Notes: generated from the letters alone by a model not told the origin. A DNA stretch of 64,000 bases from Gemmatimonadota bacterium (GCA_003222135.1 QHUM01000040.1:37591-101590), one strand, 5' to 3'; counted from the stretch's first letter, positions 40,076 to 49,864 are shown. Translations and numbers: made by a program.

Positions 40076-40729
40076 CTATTTCGGCTGTTGAACGGTACGC
40101 AGGTACGGCTTGTGAGTCTTGAAGCCCTGCGGATACTTCTTGCGGGCGTCCTCGTCCGAGACCGAGGCCGGGATGATCACGTCCTGCCCCGGCTTCCAGT
40201 TCACGGGCGTCGCCACCGTGTGCTTCGCGGTGAGCTGCACCGAGTCGAGCAGGCGCAGCACTTCATCGAAGTTGCGGCCGGTGCTCATGGGATACACGAT
40301 CATCGCCTTGACCTTCTTGTCCGGACCGACCACGAACACCGAGCGGACGGTCGCGTTCTCCACCGCGGTGCGCTTCCCGCCGCCCGCGTTCGGGTGGATC
40401 ATGTCGTACAGCTTGGCCACGGTGAGGTCGGCGTCGCCGATCAGCGGGTAATTCACCGCATGGCCCTGGGTCTCCTTGATGTCGTTGACCCAGCGGGCGT
40501 GGTCACTCACGGGGTCGGCGCTGAGCCCGAGAATCTTGGTGTTGCGCCGGTCGAACTCCGGCTTGAGGCGGGCCATGTAACCGAGCTCCGTGGTGCAGAC
40601 CGGCGTGAAGTCCTTCGGGTGCGAAAACAAGATCGCCCACTTGTCCCCGATCCATTCGTGGAAGTGAATGGTGCCTTCGGTCGTCTCGGCGGTGAAGTCG
40701 GGCGCTTCGTCACCAATGCGGATCGCCAT
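40076..40729 (-). CDS. 1-Cys peroxiredoxin (Prx6 type)
   Basis: The 217-residue protein has the peroxidatic cysteine in FSHPKDFTPVCTTELGYM (Cys45) and the long C-terminal domain of Prx6 enzymes (STGRNFDEVLRLLDSVQLT, VNWKPGQDVIIP). No resolving cysteine is seen. Reduces peroxides in the cytoplasm. It leads the operon with the GMC oxidoreductase, whose family often releases H2O2 or passes electrons to the chain. AAGGAG precedes the ATG at 40729. Confidence 0.93.
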   Translation of the reverse strand: MAIRIGDEAPDFTAETTEGTIHFHEWIGDKWAILFSHPKDFTPVCTTELGYMARLKPEFDRRNTKILGLSADPVSDHARWVNDIKETQGHAVNYPLIGDADLTVAKLYDMIHPNAGGGKRTAVENATVRSVFVVGPDKKVKAMIVYPMSTGRNFDEVLRLLDSVQLTAKHTVATPVNWKPGQDVIIPASVSDEDARKKYPQGFKTHKPYLRTVQQPK

Positions 40730-40761
40730 GGTCAGGCTCCTTCCCCTGGACGCGGATGCCA

Positions 40762-40790
40762 ACGGACGGGCGCTAAAACTACGCGTCCGT
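40762..40790. promoter_or_regulatory. Inverted repeat over a -10 element upstream of the peroxiredoxin
   Basis: ACGGACG (40762-40768) and CGTCCGT (40784-40790) form a 7-bp inverted repeat with 15 nt between. The spacer holds TAGTTT on the minus strand (40781-40776), a -10 like that of other promoters here. This is a plausible operator for a peroxide or redox regulator, but none is encoded nearby. Confidence 0.4.
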
Positions 40791-40808
40791 CAATCGGTCG
40801 GCGAGCCG

Positions 40809-41930
40809 TCACCGCAAGTGCCGGCTCGGATCCCACACCGCCACGCCGACGCGCGAGTCGGCCGTCCCGTAGTACAGGTACCAGCGACCGTGGAACGGGA
40901 CCAGCCCCTCCACGAACGTCGTTCCTTCCTGGTACTGCCCGGTCCGCTCGTAATCCTCGGTGGGCTTGAGGAACGGCCTGTCCGAGCGGGCGATCAGCTT
41001 GAGCGGGTTGCCGGGATCGAACAGGGCCTGTCCCCCGGTATACACCCGCGCGGGAAGCGTCGGGTCGCCATACTCGCCGCTGTTGCCCGCGTTATACAGC
41101 AAGAGAATCCCGTGCGGGGTGAGGAGAGCCGGCGGACCGGCCTCTACCAGCCAGGAGTCGAAGTACCCCGGGCGGGGCGAGAGGACCTTGACCAACCGGC
41201 CGCTCGAGTCGGCCAGCGGCGTCCAATCGACCAGGTCGTCGGAGGTCGCGATGAGAATGTCGGGGACGTTGAAGTACATCCAGTACTTCCCGCGCAGCGC
41301 GGTTGCGATGACGCGGTCTCCGGCCACTTGGCCGAGGATGGCCCCGGACTTGGATTCCAGATCCCGATACTTCCCGCCGCCCGCCCGCGCAAAGGCGGGA
41401 CCGTGCTTGATCCAATGGATCATGTCCCGGGACGTCGCGATGGCGAGCCGCGGGATGTCGCGGTTCCACTGGGTGTACGTCAGCACGTAGGTGCTGTCCC
41501 GCGCCTCGATGAGACGCGGATCCTCGACTCCCCCGGGCCATTCGAGCTGCGCCTGCGCATCCCGGTCCGGGTACAGCACCGGCGCGCTGGCGCGCGCGAA
41601 GCGCAGTCCATCCGCGCTCGTGGCCAACCCGAGCCGCGACGTATGGTGGCCGATTTGCATGTCGCCGCTCGCGTCCTCGGCGCGATACAGCACGTACACC
41701 TTCCCGTCTCTCACCACGGCGGCCGGATTGAAGGTGGCGTACTCCTCCCACCGTACGATGCTGTCGTTCACGGGCGAGCGGAATGTCGCGGCAGGATTGG
41801 GCGTGAGGACCGGGTTGACCCGTGGAGGCTTTTCGAAGGGCCCGAACATCCACCCTGGTCCCTGCCCGCACGCCGGCCGCACCAGCACCGAGCCCAGCAA
41901 CGACAACCACGCTAGCGCGGCCACAGCCAT
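40809..41930 (-). CDS. Secreted GH130-like glycoside hydrolase/phosphorylase
   Basis: The 373-residue protein has a signal peptide ([18 protein letters not shown]) and a five-bladed beta-propeller of GH130/GH43-like type: [29 protein letters not shown], the catalytic region [13 protein letters not shown] with Asp, and [19 protein letters not shown]130 enzymes act on beta-mannosides. Being secreted, a hydrolase is more likely than a phosphorylase. It overlaps the upstream membrane gene by 19 nt. Confidence 0.82.
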   Translation of the reverse strand: MAVAALAWLSLLGSVLVRPACGQGPGWMFGPFEKPPRVNPVLTPNPAATFRSPVNDSIVRWEEYATFNPAAVVRDGKVYVLYRAEDASGDMQIGHHTSRLGLATSADGLRFARASAPVLYPDRDAQAQLEWPGGVEDPRLIEARDSTYVLTYTQWNRDIPRLAIATSRDMIHWIKHGPAFARAGGGKYRDLESKSGAILGQVAGDRVIATALRGKYWMYFNVPDILIATSDDLVDWTPLADSSGRLVKVLSPRPGYFDSWLVEAGPPALLTPHGILLLYNAGNSGEYGDPTLPARVYTGGQALFDPGNPLKLIARSDRPFLKPTEDYERTGQYQEGTTFVEGLVPFHGRWYLYYGTADSRVGVAVWDPSRHLR

Positions 41931-42472
41931 GCGAACATGGCGGCGGTGAGCAGCGCGTAGATCAACCCGTCCACCGTCGACTTGATCGTGGTCGTCCACG
42001 CGCGGCGATACCAGATCGACATCTGCCACAGCGCCGCTGCGTATCCCACGAACGCCGTGACGCCGGCGAACCGGAAGACCTGCAGGGACGGGGCGCCCGC
42101 GGGGAGCGCGCGTCCGGCCACGTATGCGGCGAAGCATCCGACGACCAGGGCGTACAGGAACCACTGCACGAGCTGCGTCCTCATCGACATGGAGCCGCGG
42201 GGCCACACGGTAAGCATCAGCACGGGGCCCTGCTTGAACTTTTCGAGGAACTGCGGGGAGCGCATCTCCGCTCTGCTCGACGGGCGGGGCATCATGTAGT
42301 CCCCCGGCGGGATGGCGAGCGGCCGGAGCGCGTCCATCACACGGTCTTCGCTCGACAGCTTGGGGTAGTCACCCTTGTGCCAGGGTGACGCCATGTGGAT
42401 CAGCGAGCTCACGACGAAGACGAGCACCGACGACAGCAGGATCGGAAGCCACAGCGCCAGCAGTCCTGTCAT
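41912..42472 (-). CDS. Conserved membrane protein of unknown function
   Basis: The 186-residue protein has an N-terminal helix ([21 protein letters not shown]), a soluble stretch with [14 protein letters not shown] and [10 protein letters not shown], and about three C-terminal helices. No family name is recognised. I chose the ATG at 42472 because GGGAGG lies 6 nt upstream; an ORF start at 42487 is weaker. It is in the operon with the LVIVD genes and the GH130-like gene. Confidence 0.75.
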   Translation of the reverse strand: MTGLLALWLPILLSSVLVFVVSSLIHMASPWHKGDYPKLSSEDRVMDALRPLAIPPGDYMMPRPSSRAEMRSPQFLEKFKQGPVLMLTVWPRGSMSMRTQLVQWFLYALVVGCFAAYVAGRALPAGAPSLQVFRFAGVTAFVGYAAALWQMSIWYRRAWTTTIKSTVDGLIYALLTAAMFAWLWPR

Positions 42473-42483
42473 GACGACCTCCC

Positions 42484-44442
42484 TCATTCCATCAGGTTCT
42501 TCACCACCGCGGCGAGCGCCTGCACCTTCGCCTGATCGCCGGCCCCCTGGGAATCACCGTTCAGCTGCGTCGCCAGCGGCGCCAGCGCATCCCGGCGTTG
42601 CTGTCCCGACAGCCGCTCGGCGCGCGCCAGCGCGGTGCGGGCGGCCGCCACTTTGTCGGGCGCCAAGCTGTTGGAACGGGCAAGCTGGTCCAGGTAGGCG
42701 CGCGCCACCACGACGCTCGCGGGCCACACCAGCCTGGGCTGCTGCTGGACGTTCAAATAGTCCAGGTGCACGAGCTTCGCCGCGTCGATCTCGTTCTGGG
42801 AGAGGAACCCGCTCGGCTGCAGCTCGAGGATATCGAGCCCCCGGGCGATCTCCGAGCTCACGATGTAGCCGTTGTACCAGTAGGCGGACCACGAGCCCGC
42901 GCCGACCAGCTTGGTCGAGTCCATCGGACCGCGGTCGAAGTAGGCGATCTCCTTGGGATGCGCCGGATCGGTCCAGTCGAACACCGAGATGCCGCCCTGA
43001 TACCAGGCCTGGACCATGATGTCGCGCCCCGGGATCGGGATCAGCGAGCCGTTGTGGGCCACGCAGTTCTCGAACGGCGTCTGCGGCGCCGGCATCTTGT
43101 AGTAACTCCGGAACGTCATCGTGTCGTGGACCAGGGTGAAGATCGCGTCCGCCCCCCACTCGGGCTTGTCGGTCGCGCGGCACTTGGGCTGCCCGCCGCC
43201 GCCCCATTCGTCGGAGAAGAGGAGCTTGGTCCCGTCGTTGTTGAACGTCGCCGAATGCCAGTAGGAGAAGTTCGAGTCCGCCACGGCGCCGAGCCGTTTG
43301 GGGTGGGCCACGTCATGGATGTCGAGCAGCAGGCCGTAGCCGCCGCACGCACCGCCGGCCAACCCGATGGCCGGATAGACGGTGATGTCGTGGCACTGGG
43401 TGGGCCCGGGGCGCACCCCGTTCTTCATACCGGGCGGCGGGCCGCCCACGAGCGCGTCCACGATCCCCTGGATCGCCCCTCGCAGCGCGGCGCTGTCCGC
43501 GCCCGTCGGCGCGCCGGTCCCCTGCCGGGCTTTCACGATGCTGTCGAGCCTCGGCTGGATGAATCCCGGCGGCAGGACGTATTCCGTGCCGTGCACCAGC
43601 ACCGTGTAGCCACCGTGGGCCCGCGCCTCGGCGGCGGCCTGCGTCGCGGCCGCGATGTCCTCGGGCGCCTCGGCGTGTGTGGCGGCTTCCGTGAGATCGT
43701 TGAAGATCCGCGGCGAGCTCACGATGCTCGCCAGCTCGGGATGCGCGAGCGGCACCTTGATGACTTCGATACGGAACAGCGCCGAGTTCGGGTCCTCGTC
43801 CGGGGCCAGCTTCGAGCATCCCGGGAGCTCGTTCGGCGACCGCACGCCGGCCGACCCGGAGACGTAGATGTACACGTTGTCCTTGTCGGTGGGATCGTCC
43901 ACCACGGTGTGGGTGTGCGACCCCCGGCAGGTCTGCACATTCCCGATGTACTTCGGATTGGCGATGTCGGTGATGTCGAAGATGCGAATGCCCCGTAACC
44001 GGACCGCGCTCACCGAGTCGTGCACCCCCTCCGTACCGCAGTCGAGGCGGCCGGACATGCCCTCTCCCGATACGAACAGCAGGCTTTTGTAGACGGAGAC
44101 GTCGCTCTGCGAGGCCGGGCAGAGAAACCCGATCTTCAGCCGCGGCTTCTTCGGGTTCGCAATGTCCCAGACCTGATAGCCGTTGTAGTTCCCCTGGATG
44201 ACGTAGGGGCCGGAGAACGAGAGGTCGGAGTTGGTGACGCCGGCGAACTTCTCCGACGGCCGCGTTTTCGAAACCACCCGCAGGTTCCAGGTCGCTTCGC
44301 CGGCGTTCATCTCCCCCGCGCGCAGGCCGACGCGTCGGTCGGGGGTAGGCGCCGTAGTGGACATATCGAGCTTGGCCGTGGCGCAGGCGGCGAGGGACAG
44401 CGTGACGGTCGCGAGCGACAGAGACAACGACGCAGATTTCAC
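42484..44442 (-). CDS. LVIVD-repeat lipoprotein, copy 1
   Basis: The 652-residue protein has a lipoprotein signal ([10 protein letters not shown]) and a repeat-built beta-propeller of LVIVD type: [67 protein letters not shown] and [19 protein letters not shown]. The C-terminus is helical. Its partner in copy 2 is 45039-47039, with long identical stretches. The start is GTG at 44442, overlapping the DUF305 stop (GTGA). Function unknown; a surface or periplasmic binding protein is likely. Confidence 0.88.
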   Translation of the reverse strand: MKSASLSLSLATVTLSLAACATAKLDMSTTAPTPDRRVGLRAGEMNAGEATWNLRVVSKTRPSEKFAGVTNSDLSFSGPYVIQGNYNGYQVWDIANPKKPRLKIGFLCPASQSDVSVYKSLLFVSGEGMSGRLDCGTEGVHDSVSAVRLRGIRIFDITDIANPKYIGNVQTCRGSHTHTVVDDPTDKDNVYIYVSGSAGVRSPNELPGCSKLAPDEDPNSALFRIEVIKVPLAHPELASIVSSPRIFNDLTEAATHAEAPEDIAAATQAAAEARAHGGYTVLVHGTEYVLPPGFIQPRLDSIVKARQGTGAPTGADSAALRGAIQGIVDALVGGPPPGMKNGVRPGPTQCHDITVYPAIGLAGGACGGYGLLLDIHDVAHPKRLGAVADSNFSYWHSATFNNDGTKLLFSDEWGGGGQPKCRATDKPEWGADAIFTLVHDTMTFRSYYKMPAPQTPFENCVAHNGSLIPIPGRDIMVQAWYQGGISVFDWTDPAHPKEIAYFDRGPMDSTKLVGAGSWSAYWYNGYIVSSEIARGLDILELQPSGFLSQNEIDAAKLVHLDYLNVQQQPRLVWPASVVVARAYLDQLARSNSLAPDKVAAARTALARAERLSGQQRRDALAPLATQLNGDSQGAGDQAKVQALAAVVKNLME

Positions 44443-45032
44443 TGTGGGCTCCGGTGGAAGGCTTCGAGCATGCGGTTCATGCGGTCGATTTCGGTCGTCT
44501 GATCGGCGTATACGTCGGAGGCGAACCGGTAAACGATCTCTTCTTCGCCCCCGCCCTGCGAGCCGAACAACTGGTTCACCATGGTGATGGCACCCTGGTG
44601 GTGCTGGATCATGAACTTGAGGAACAACCTGTCGAACTCGAGACCCCGCGAGCTGTCCAGCTGCCCTAATTGGTCGGGGGTCAACATGCCGGGCATCATC
44701 GACGTCGCCATGCCCGGCATCGTGTGGTGAGCGGGGTCCGCCTCCGGCACGGGTTCATGCCGGTCCCCGAGCCAGCGCTGCATGAGAACGATCTCGTCGC
44801 GTTGGCCTACGACGATGCGCTCGCACAAGGCGCGCACCGCGGCGCTCGCACCGTGCGAGGGCGCCCAGCCGGCGATCAGCACCGCCTGCGCGTGGTGGCC
44901 GATCATGCCGGCCATGAAGTGCACGTCGGCCGACGTGAAAGGAGCGGGCGAGACAACCCGCGGCGACGGCCCCTGATTGGTAGTCGTGGCGCAGGCCGCA
45001 GCGGCGCAGACCGCGAGGAAGATCCGCTTCAT
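44439..45032 (-). CDS. DUF305 lipoprotein, copy 1
   Basis: The 197-residue protein has a short lipoprotein signal (VCAAAACATT) and the DUF305 motifs: DVHFMAGMIGHHAQAVLIAGW and FLKFMIQHHQGAITMVNQL, each with a His pair, in a ferritin-like helical fold. Many DUF305 genes lie near copper or metal resistance. It is the upstream partner of LVIVD copy 1 and begins 6 nt after LVIVD copy 2. Confidence 0.88.
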   Translation of the reverse strand: MKRIFLAVCAAAACATTTNQGPSPRVVSPAPFTSADVHFMAGMIGHHAQAVLIAGWAPSHGASAAVRALCERIVVGQRDEIVLMQRWLGDRHEPVPEADPAHHTMPGMATSMMPGMLTPDQLGQLDSSRGLEFDRLFLKFMIQHHQGAITMVNQLFGSQGGGEEEIVYRFASDVYADQTTEIDRMNRMLEAFHRSPQ

Positions 45033-45038
45033 CGCCCC

Positions 45039-47039
45039 TCACTCCATCCCCGCTCGGCCCTCGCCCCTCCCCGTGGCCAAGTCCGTTACGGCGGCGGCGA
45101 GCGCCCGCACCTTGCCCTGATCGGCGGCTCCCGGGGAATCACCGTTCAGCTGGGTGGCCAGCTGCGTGAGCGCGTCCCGGCGCGCGCGCCCCGACAGCCG
45201 TTCGGCGCGCGCCAGCGCCGACCGCGCGGCCGCGACCTTGTCGGGCGCCAGACCGTTCGAGCGCGCCAGTTGGTCCACGTAGGCGCGCGCCACCGCGAAG
45301 CTCGGGGGCCAGACCAGCTTAGGCTGGTCCTGGACGTTCAAGTAGTCGAAGTGCACGAGCTTCGCTGCGTCGATCTCGTTCTGGGACAACAAGCCGCTCG
45401 GCACGAGCTCCAGCACGTCCAGCCCGCGCCCGATTTCCGAGCTGACGATGTATCCGTTGTACCAGTACGCGGACCACGAGCCGGCACCCACGAGCTTGGT
45501 GGAGTCCATCGGGCCGCGATCGAAGTAGGCTATTTCTTTGGGATGCGCCGGATCGGTCCAGTCGAACACGGAAATGCCGCCCTGATACCAGCCCTGGACC
45601 ATGATGTCGCGCCCGGGGACCGGGACGAGCGAGCCGTTGTGAGCCACGCAGTTTTCGTTCGACGTCTGCGGCGCGGGCAGCTTGTAGTAGCTCCGGAACG
45701 TCAGCGTGTCGTGGGCCACGGCGAAGATCGCGTCGGCTCCCCACTCGGGCTTGTCGGTGACGCGGCACTTAGGCGCGAGACCCCCGCCCCACTCGTCGGT
45801 GAACAACAGTTTGGTGCCGTCGTTGTTGAACGTCGCCGAATGCCAGAACGCGAAGTTCGAGTCGGCCACGGCGGCGATCCGGCGCGGGTGGACCGGGTCA
45901 CGAATGTCGAGCAGCAAGCCGTACCCGGCGCACGCACCACCCGCAACTCCCATGGCCGGGTAGACGGTGATGTCGTGGCACTGGACGGGCCCGGGCCGGG
46001 GCGCATTCCCGGGGGTGGGCGGGTTGACGATGCGATCCACAATGCCTTGCAGGCCGGCCCGCAGCGCGGCGCTGTCGGCGCCGGTCGGTGCTCCGCTCCC
46101 CCCGCGCGCCTTGACGATGCTGTCGAGCCGCGCCGCCACGAAGCGTGGCCCCACCACGATTTCCGTGCCGTGTATCGTCGCGGTGAACCCGCCCTTGGCG
46201 CGCGCTTCGGCGGCCGCCTTCGCCGCGGCGGCGATGTCCTCCGGCGCCTCGCCGTGCGATTCCCGCGCGGCCAGGTCGGCGAGGATCGCCGGCTTGCTCA
46301 CCACGTGCGCCTGCTCGGGATGGGCCAGGGGCACCTGGATCACCTCGATCCGGAACCGCTCGCTATTGGGATCCTTGTCCGGCGTCAGGTCCGAGCATCC
46401 GGCAAGCTCATTGGGCGAGCGGACCGGGGCCGAGCCCGACACGTAGATGTAGAGGTTCGCCTGGTCGCTCGGATCGGTCACGACCGTGTGGGTGTGTGAG
46501 CCGCGGCAGGTCTGCACGCTGGTGATGGGCTTGGGGTGCGTGATGTCCGAGATGTCGAAGATGCGGATGCCGCGCATGCGATCTTTGCTCACCGAATCGG
46601 GCACGCCCTGGGTGCCGCAGTCGAGCCGGCCGTTGAAGTCCTCGCCGGACGTGAACAGCAGGTTGCGGTACACCGAGACGTCGTTTTGCGCGTCGGGGCA
46701 GACGTAGGTGGTGACGAGCGTGGGATGGCCCGGCTGCGCGATGTCCCACACCTGCAAACCGTGGAAGTTGCCCTGGATGACGTAGTGCCCGGTGAAGGCG
46801 ATGTCGGAGTTGAGGAAGGCGAAGTCGCCGGGATTGGTATCGTCCGTGAACTGCGCCGGCTTCGGCCCCGCGGATACGAGGCGCAGGTTCCACGCCGCCT
46901 GAGCGGCGTTCATCCACCCCGCGCGCAGCCCGACGCGCGGGTCCGGGCTGGGCGCCGTGGGAGACATGTCGAACTTCGTGGCGCTGGCGCAGGCGGCGAC
47001 GACCGTGCCGACGGCGAGCAAGACAAGCTTGGATCTCAC
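45039..47039 (-). CDS. LVIVD-repeat lipoprotein, copy 2
   Basis: The 666-residue paralogue of 42484-44442 has the lipobox VVAACASATK and the same propeller motifs ([69 protein letters not shown]) and the same helical C-terminus. The two differ mostly in the first 80 residues and in a Pro-rich loop. The start GTG overlaps the DUF305 copy 2 stop (GTGA). Confidence 0.88.
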   Translation of the reverse strand: MRSKLVLLAVGTVVAACASATKFDMSPTAPSPDPRVGLRAGWMNAAQAAWNLRLVSAGPKPAQFTDDTNPGDFAFLNSDIAFTGHYVIQGNFHGLQVWDIAQPGHPTLVTTYVCPDAQNDVSVYRNLLFTSGEDFNGRLDCGTQGVPDSVSKDRMRGIRIFDISDITHPKPITSVQTCRGSHTHTVVTDPSDQANLYIYVSGSAPVRSPNELAGCSDLTPDKDPNSERFRIEVIQVPLAHPEQAHVVSKPAILADLAARESHGEAPEDIAAAAKAAAEARAKGGFTATIHGTEIVVGPRFVAARLDSIVKARGGSGAPTGADSAALRAGLQGIVDRIVNPPTPGNAPRPGPVQCHDITVYPAMGVAGGACAGYGLLLDIRDPVHPRRIAAVADSNFAFWHSATFNNDGTKLLFTDEWGGGLAPKCRVTDKPEWGADAIFAVAHDTLTFRSYYKLPAPQTSNENCVAHNGSLVPVPGRDIMVQGWYQGGISVFDWTDPAHPKEIAYFDRGPMDSTKLVGAGSWSAYWYNGYIVSSEIGRGLDVLELVPSGLLSQNEIDAAKLVHFDYLNVQDQPKLVWPPSFAVARAYVDQLARSNGLAPDKVAAARSALARAERLSGRARRDALTQLATQLNGDSPGAADQGKVRALAAAVTDLATGRGEGRAGME

Positions 47040-47638
47040 GGGGGGCTCCGTTCAAGGGGTTGAGACAGGCCATCGAGCATCCGGGTCATGCGGTCGATCT
47101 CCGTCGTCTGATCGGCGCTCACGTCGGAGGCGATTTGAAACAACGGCCCGTCCCGGGCGGCGCCCGGGGTGTCGACCAGTTCGCGCACCATGGTGAGCGC
47201 GCCGCGGTGGTGCTGGATCATGAAGGTGAGGAACAGCCGATCGAACTCCGGCCCGCGGGCGGCGTCGAGCTGCGCCAGCTGCGCGGAGGTCAGCATCCCG
47301 GGCATGAGCATCGAGTGCTCCATGCCGGGCATGGTGTGGCCCCGCGCGTCGGCGTCCGGCACCGGCTGATGGCGGTCCCGCAGCCAGCGCTGCATGACGG
47401 CGATCTCGTCGCGCTGCCCTACGACGATGCGCTCGCACAGGGCGCGCAGGGCCGGACTCGCATCGTGCGCCGGCGCCCAGCCGGCGATCAGCACTGCCTG
47501 CGCGTGGTGGGCGATCATGCCCGTCATGAACTGCACGTCCGCCGCACTGTACCGGGGCCGGGCGTTGTCGGCCTGGCCCTGCGCCGCCGTCGCGACGAGG
47601 ACCAGCGCCCCCGCCCCGACCACGCACGCTCGCGTCAT
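47036..47638 (-). CDS. DUF305 secreted protein, copy 2
   Basis: The 200-residue protein has a signal peptide (GAGALVLVATAAQGQA) without a lipobox cysteine, unlike copy 1, and the DUF305 motifs DVQFMTGMIAHHAQAVLIAGW and FLTFMIQHHRGALTMVREL. It is the first gene of the six-gene operon running to the GH130-like gene. The ATG at 47638 is 32 nt after the -10 element. Confidence 0.87.
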   Translation of the reverse strand: MTRACVVGAGALVLVATAAQGQADNARPRYSAADVQFMTGMIAHHAQAVLIAGWAPAHDASPALRALCERIVVGQRDEIAVMQRWLRDRHQPVPDADARGHTMPGMEHSMLMPGMLTSAQLAQLDAARGPEFDRLFLTFMIQHHRGALTMVRELVDTPGAARDGPLFQIASDVSADQTTEIDRMTRMLDGLSQPLERSPP

Positions 47639-47670
47639 GCGGCTCGACCCCCTGGTGCCCACGCGCGCTA

Positions 47671-47699
47671 AAGCTGCGGGCGACTCGCGCGTCGGGCAA
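47671..47699 (-). promoter_or_regulatory. Promoter TTGCCC-N17-CAGCTT, DUF305/LVIVD operon
   Basis: TTGCCC (47699-47694), a 17-nt spacer ending CGCCCG, and CAGCTT (47676-47671) on the minus strand, 32 nt before the ATG at 47638. A member of the recurring promoter family. Confidence 0.55.
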
Positions 47700-47706
47700 G
47701 GTCTTC

Positions 47707-47940
47707 CTAGGCCGCGGCACCCCCGCTGGTTTTCGAAGCGGCCCAGTTCAAGACCATGAGGCACGGCACGACGTACGGGAAAATCCCGTACAGGGTGTCA
47801 CTCACGGAGTGCGAGTGGCGATCGACCGCCCAAAACACCTGCACGCAGAACACGGTGGCGAGCAGCACCAGCACGAAGGCCTGCCAGGTCACCGGCCGGT
47901 ACACCCAGCCCCACGCCACGAACCAGCGACGCTGCACCAT
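47707..47940 (-). CDS. Small membrane protein (77 aa)
   Basis: The protein has two predicted membrane helices (TWQAFVLVLLATVFCVQVFW and the segment around GIFPYVVPCLMVLNW), separated by a polar HSHS loop. No family recognised. It follows the 134-residue membrane gene by 3 nt, so the two are a pair, possibly subunits of one complex. Confidence 0.7.
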   Translation of the reverse strand: MVQRRWFVAWGWVYRPVTWQAFVLVLLATVFCVQVFWAVDRHSHSVSDTLYGIFPYVVPCLMVLNWAASKTSGGAAA

Positions 47941-47943
47941 GAT

Positions 47944-48348
47944 TCACCTCCCGAGAGCGCGGATAATCCAGTCGAGCAACGCGAGGGGTATCGGCAAGAG
48001 CGTGAGCCCGACCGAGAACGCGAAGCCGTAGCGAAACATCGCCGGACCGACCACGGCGTACCCATCGCCCCACCGGCGCCGGATGTACAGCTCGGCGGCC
48101 GCCCCTCCACTGTAGCACAGGTTCGCGAGCACGGCATACGCCACGATGCCCACGAGGCCCAACGGGACGCCCGGCGAGGCGCGAGGCGGGAGCAGGCCGA
48201 ACAGGCTTTGGGCGGCGAGGGAAAGGACGCCGGCCACGGCCAGGACCGCGTTGTACACCGGGCGCCGACTCTCCCACCACCCGAGGATCGACCACGCGCT
48301 GCGAGGCGCGTACACCGGCGAGAAGAAGAAACGCACCAGCGCCGACAC
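47944..48348 (-). CDS. Membrane protein of unknown function (134 aa)
   Basis: The protein has three or four hydrophobic helices (AVLAVAGVLSLAAQSLFGLL, LGLVGIVAYAVLANLCY, FAFSVGLTLLPIPLALLDWI). It is not recognised. The start is a GTG at 48348 behind GGGAGG. It is transcribed divergently from the Gfo/Idh gene, from a promoter covered by a 17-bp palindrome. Confidence 0.7.
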   Translation of the reverse strand: MSALVRFFFSPVYAPRSAWSILGWWESRRPVYNAVLAVAGVLSLAAQSLFGLLPPRASPGVPLGLVGIVAYAVLANLCYSGGAAAELYIRRRWGDGYAVVGPAMFRYGFAFSVGLTLLPIPLALLDWIIRALGR

Positions 48349-48375
48349 CGAGCCTCCCTGAGGGGACGACAGGAC

Positions 48376-48404
48376 AATGTACTTTGTGCCACAAAGTGGC
48401 GCAA
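48376..48404 (-). promoter_or_regulatory. Promoter TTGCGC-N17-TACATT
   Basis: TTGCGC (48404-48399), 17 nt, TACATT (48381-48376) on the minus strand, 27 nt before the GTG at 48348. It shares the TTGCGC -35 with other promoters in the window and its spacer is filled by a palindrome. Confidence 0.6.
48381..48397. promoter_or_regulatory. Operator-like palindrome ACTTTGTGCCACAAAGT
   Basis: A perfect 17-bp odd palindrome (8-bp arms around one C) fills the spacer of the promoter at 48376-48404. A second palindrome GCCAC-AAA-GTGGC overlaps its right half. A dimeric repressor bound here would block the minus-strand membrane pair. No regulator gene lies next to it. Confidence 0.6.
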
Positions 48405-48502
48405 GAGCGGCCGCCCTATCGGGCCTTCCAGCGACCTTGCATAATAGGCCGACGCTGCTGTGGTGCGACGCTCGTCAACCTCACGTGACACCTGGAGACG
48501 CC

Positions 48503-49855
48503 GTGAAGACGCACACCTATTCGCGCCGCGAATTCGTCGGCCTGAGCGCGGCGGCCGCCGGCGCATCGCTCGCCGGAAACACGCTCGGGCCGCTCCCACC
48601 CAATCTCCTGCCCGATCCCACAGCCGTTGCCGTCAGTGACCGGGTCCGCTTCGGCATGATCGGCGTCGGCATGCAGGGATCGGGACTCCTGTCGCAATCG
48701 ATCAGGCTGCCGGGGGTCGAATGCGCCGCCGCTTGTGACCTATACGACGGGCGACACACGCTGGCCCGGGAGATCGTGCGACCCGATCTGCCGGTCACGC
48801 GCCGCTATCAGGCACTGCTCGACGACAAGACCATCGACTGCATCGTCGCCGCGGTGCCCGATCACTGGCACAAGCAAGTGGTGGTGGACGCGGTCTCCGC
48901 AGGGAAGGACATCTACTGCGAGAAACCGATGTCGCACAGCGCCGCCGACGGCGTGGCCATGGTCGCCGCGGCCAAGCAAGCCGGACGCATCGTGCAGATC
49001 GGCTCGCAGCGCGTCAGCTCCCAGATCTGCGCCAAGGCCAAGGAGCTGATCGCGCAGGGGACCCTCGGCGACCTGATGCTCGTCGAAGGATGGCTGGGTC
49101 GCAACGATCCCAACGGGGCGTGGGAGTACCCACCGCCGCCCGACCTGTCGCCGCGCACGCTGGATTGGGATACCTGGCAGGGGACGGTTCCCAAACGCGC
49201 CTTCGATCCCAACATCTTTGCACGCTGGCGCTGCTGGAAGGAATACGGCACCGGGCTCGCCGGCGACCTGCTGGTCCACCTGATCAGCGGCATGATGTTC
49301 ATGTTGGGGATCAACGAGCCGCCCAAGCAAGCGGCGTCGGTGGGCGGGATCCGGCGCTGGAAAGACGGTCGCAACATGCCCGATGTGCACGCCGTGGTCT
49401 ATTACTATGGCGAGCTCCCGGTGTACATGCGGCTCAACCTTGGCACGGAGATGCCGGAGACCTACCGCATCCAGGGCTCCAAGGGAATCCTCGAGGTGAC
49501 CGGATCGACTCTGAGCTACACGCCCCAAAGCGGCAAGGATTCAGGACCCAGCTATTACACGGGCAGCTATCCCCGGGCGCTGCGGGAGGCGTACCTCGCA
49601 CAGTGGCACCAGGAGAACGATCCGAAGCTGGGCGAGGCAGCGCTGTCGGAGACCGTCTCCATCAGCGGGCCCGAGTTCGACGACATCAGACCACACCTGT
49701 GGACATTCTTTGAAGCGGTGCGCACGCGGAAACCGGTGGTAGAGGACGTCGTGTTCGGTCACCATGCGGCGCTCGCGTGCCACATGGCGAATGAGTCGTA
49801 CTTTCGTAAGAGCTTCGTCTCGTGGGACGACGCCACGAAGACGATCAAGACCTGA
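48503..49855 (+). CDS. Tat-exported Gfo/Idh/MocA-family oxidoreductase
   Basis: The 450-residue protein starts at GTG 48503 behind GGAGA and has a twin-arginine signal (YSRREFVGLSAAAAGASLAG). The Rossmann domain follows (RFGMIGVGMQGSGLL) with DCIVAAVPDHWHKQVVVDA and the lysine motif YCEKPMSH, then the C-terminal alpha/beta domain with LVHLISGMMFMLG. Such secreted members act on sugars or glycans with a bound NAD(P). Substrate unknown. Confidence 0.88.
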   Translation: MKTHTYSRREFVGLSAAAAGASLAGNTLGPLPPNLLPDPTAVAVSDRVRFGMIGVGMQGSGLLSQSIRLPGVECAAACDLYDGRHTLAREIVRPDLPVTRRYQALLDDKTIDCIVAAVPDHWHKQVVVDAVSAGKDIYCEKPMSHSAADGVAMVAAAKQAGRIVQIGSQRVSSQICAKAKELIAQGTLGDLMLVEGWLGRNDPNGAWEYPPPPDLSPRTLDWDTWQGTVPKRAFDPNIFARWRCWKEYGTGLAGDLLVHLISGMMFMLGINEPPKQAASVGGIRRWKDGRNMPDVHAVVYYYGELPVYMRLNLGTEMPETYRIQGSKGILEVTGSTLSYTPQSGKDSGPSYYTGSYPRALREAYLAQWHQENDPKLGEAALSETVSISGPEFDDIRPHLWTFFEAVRTRKPVVEDVVFGHHAALACHMANESYFRKSFVSWDDATKTIKT

Positions 49856-49864
49856 CGACACCAG

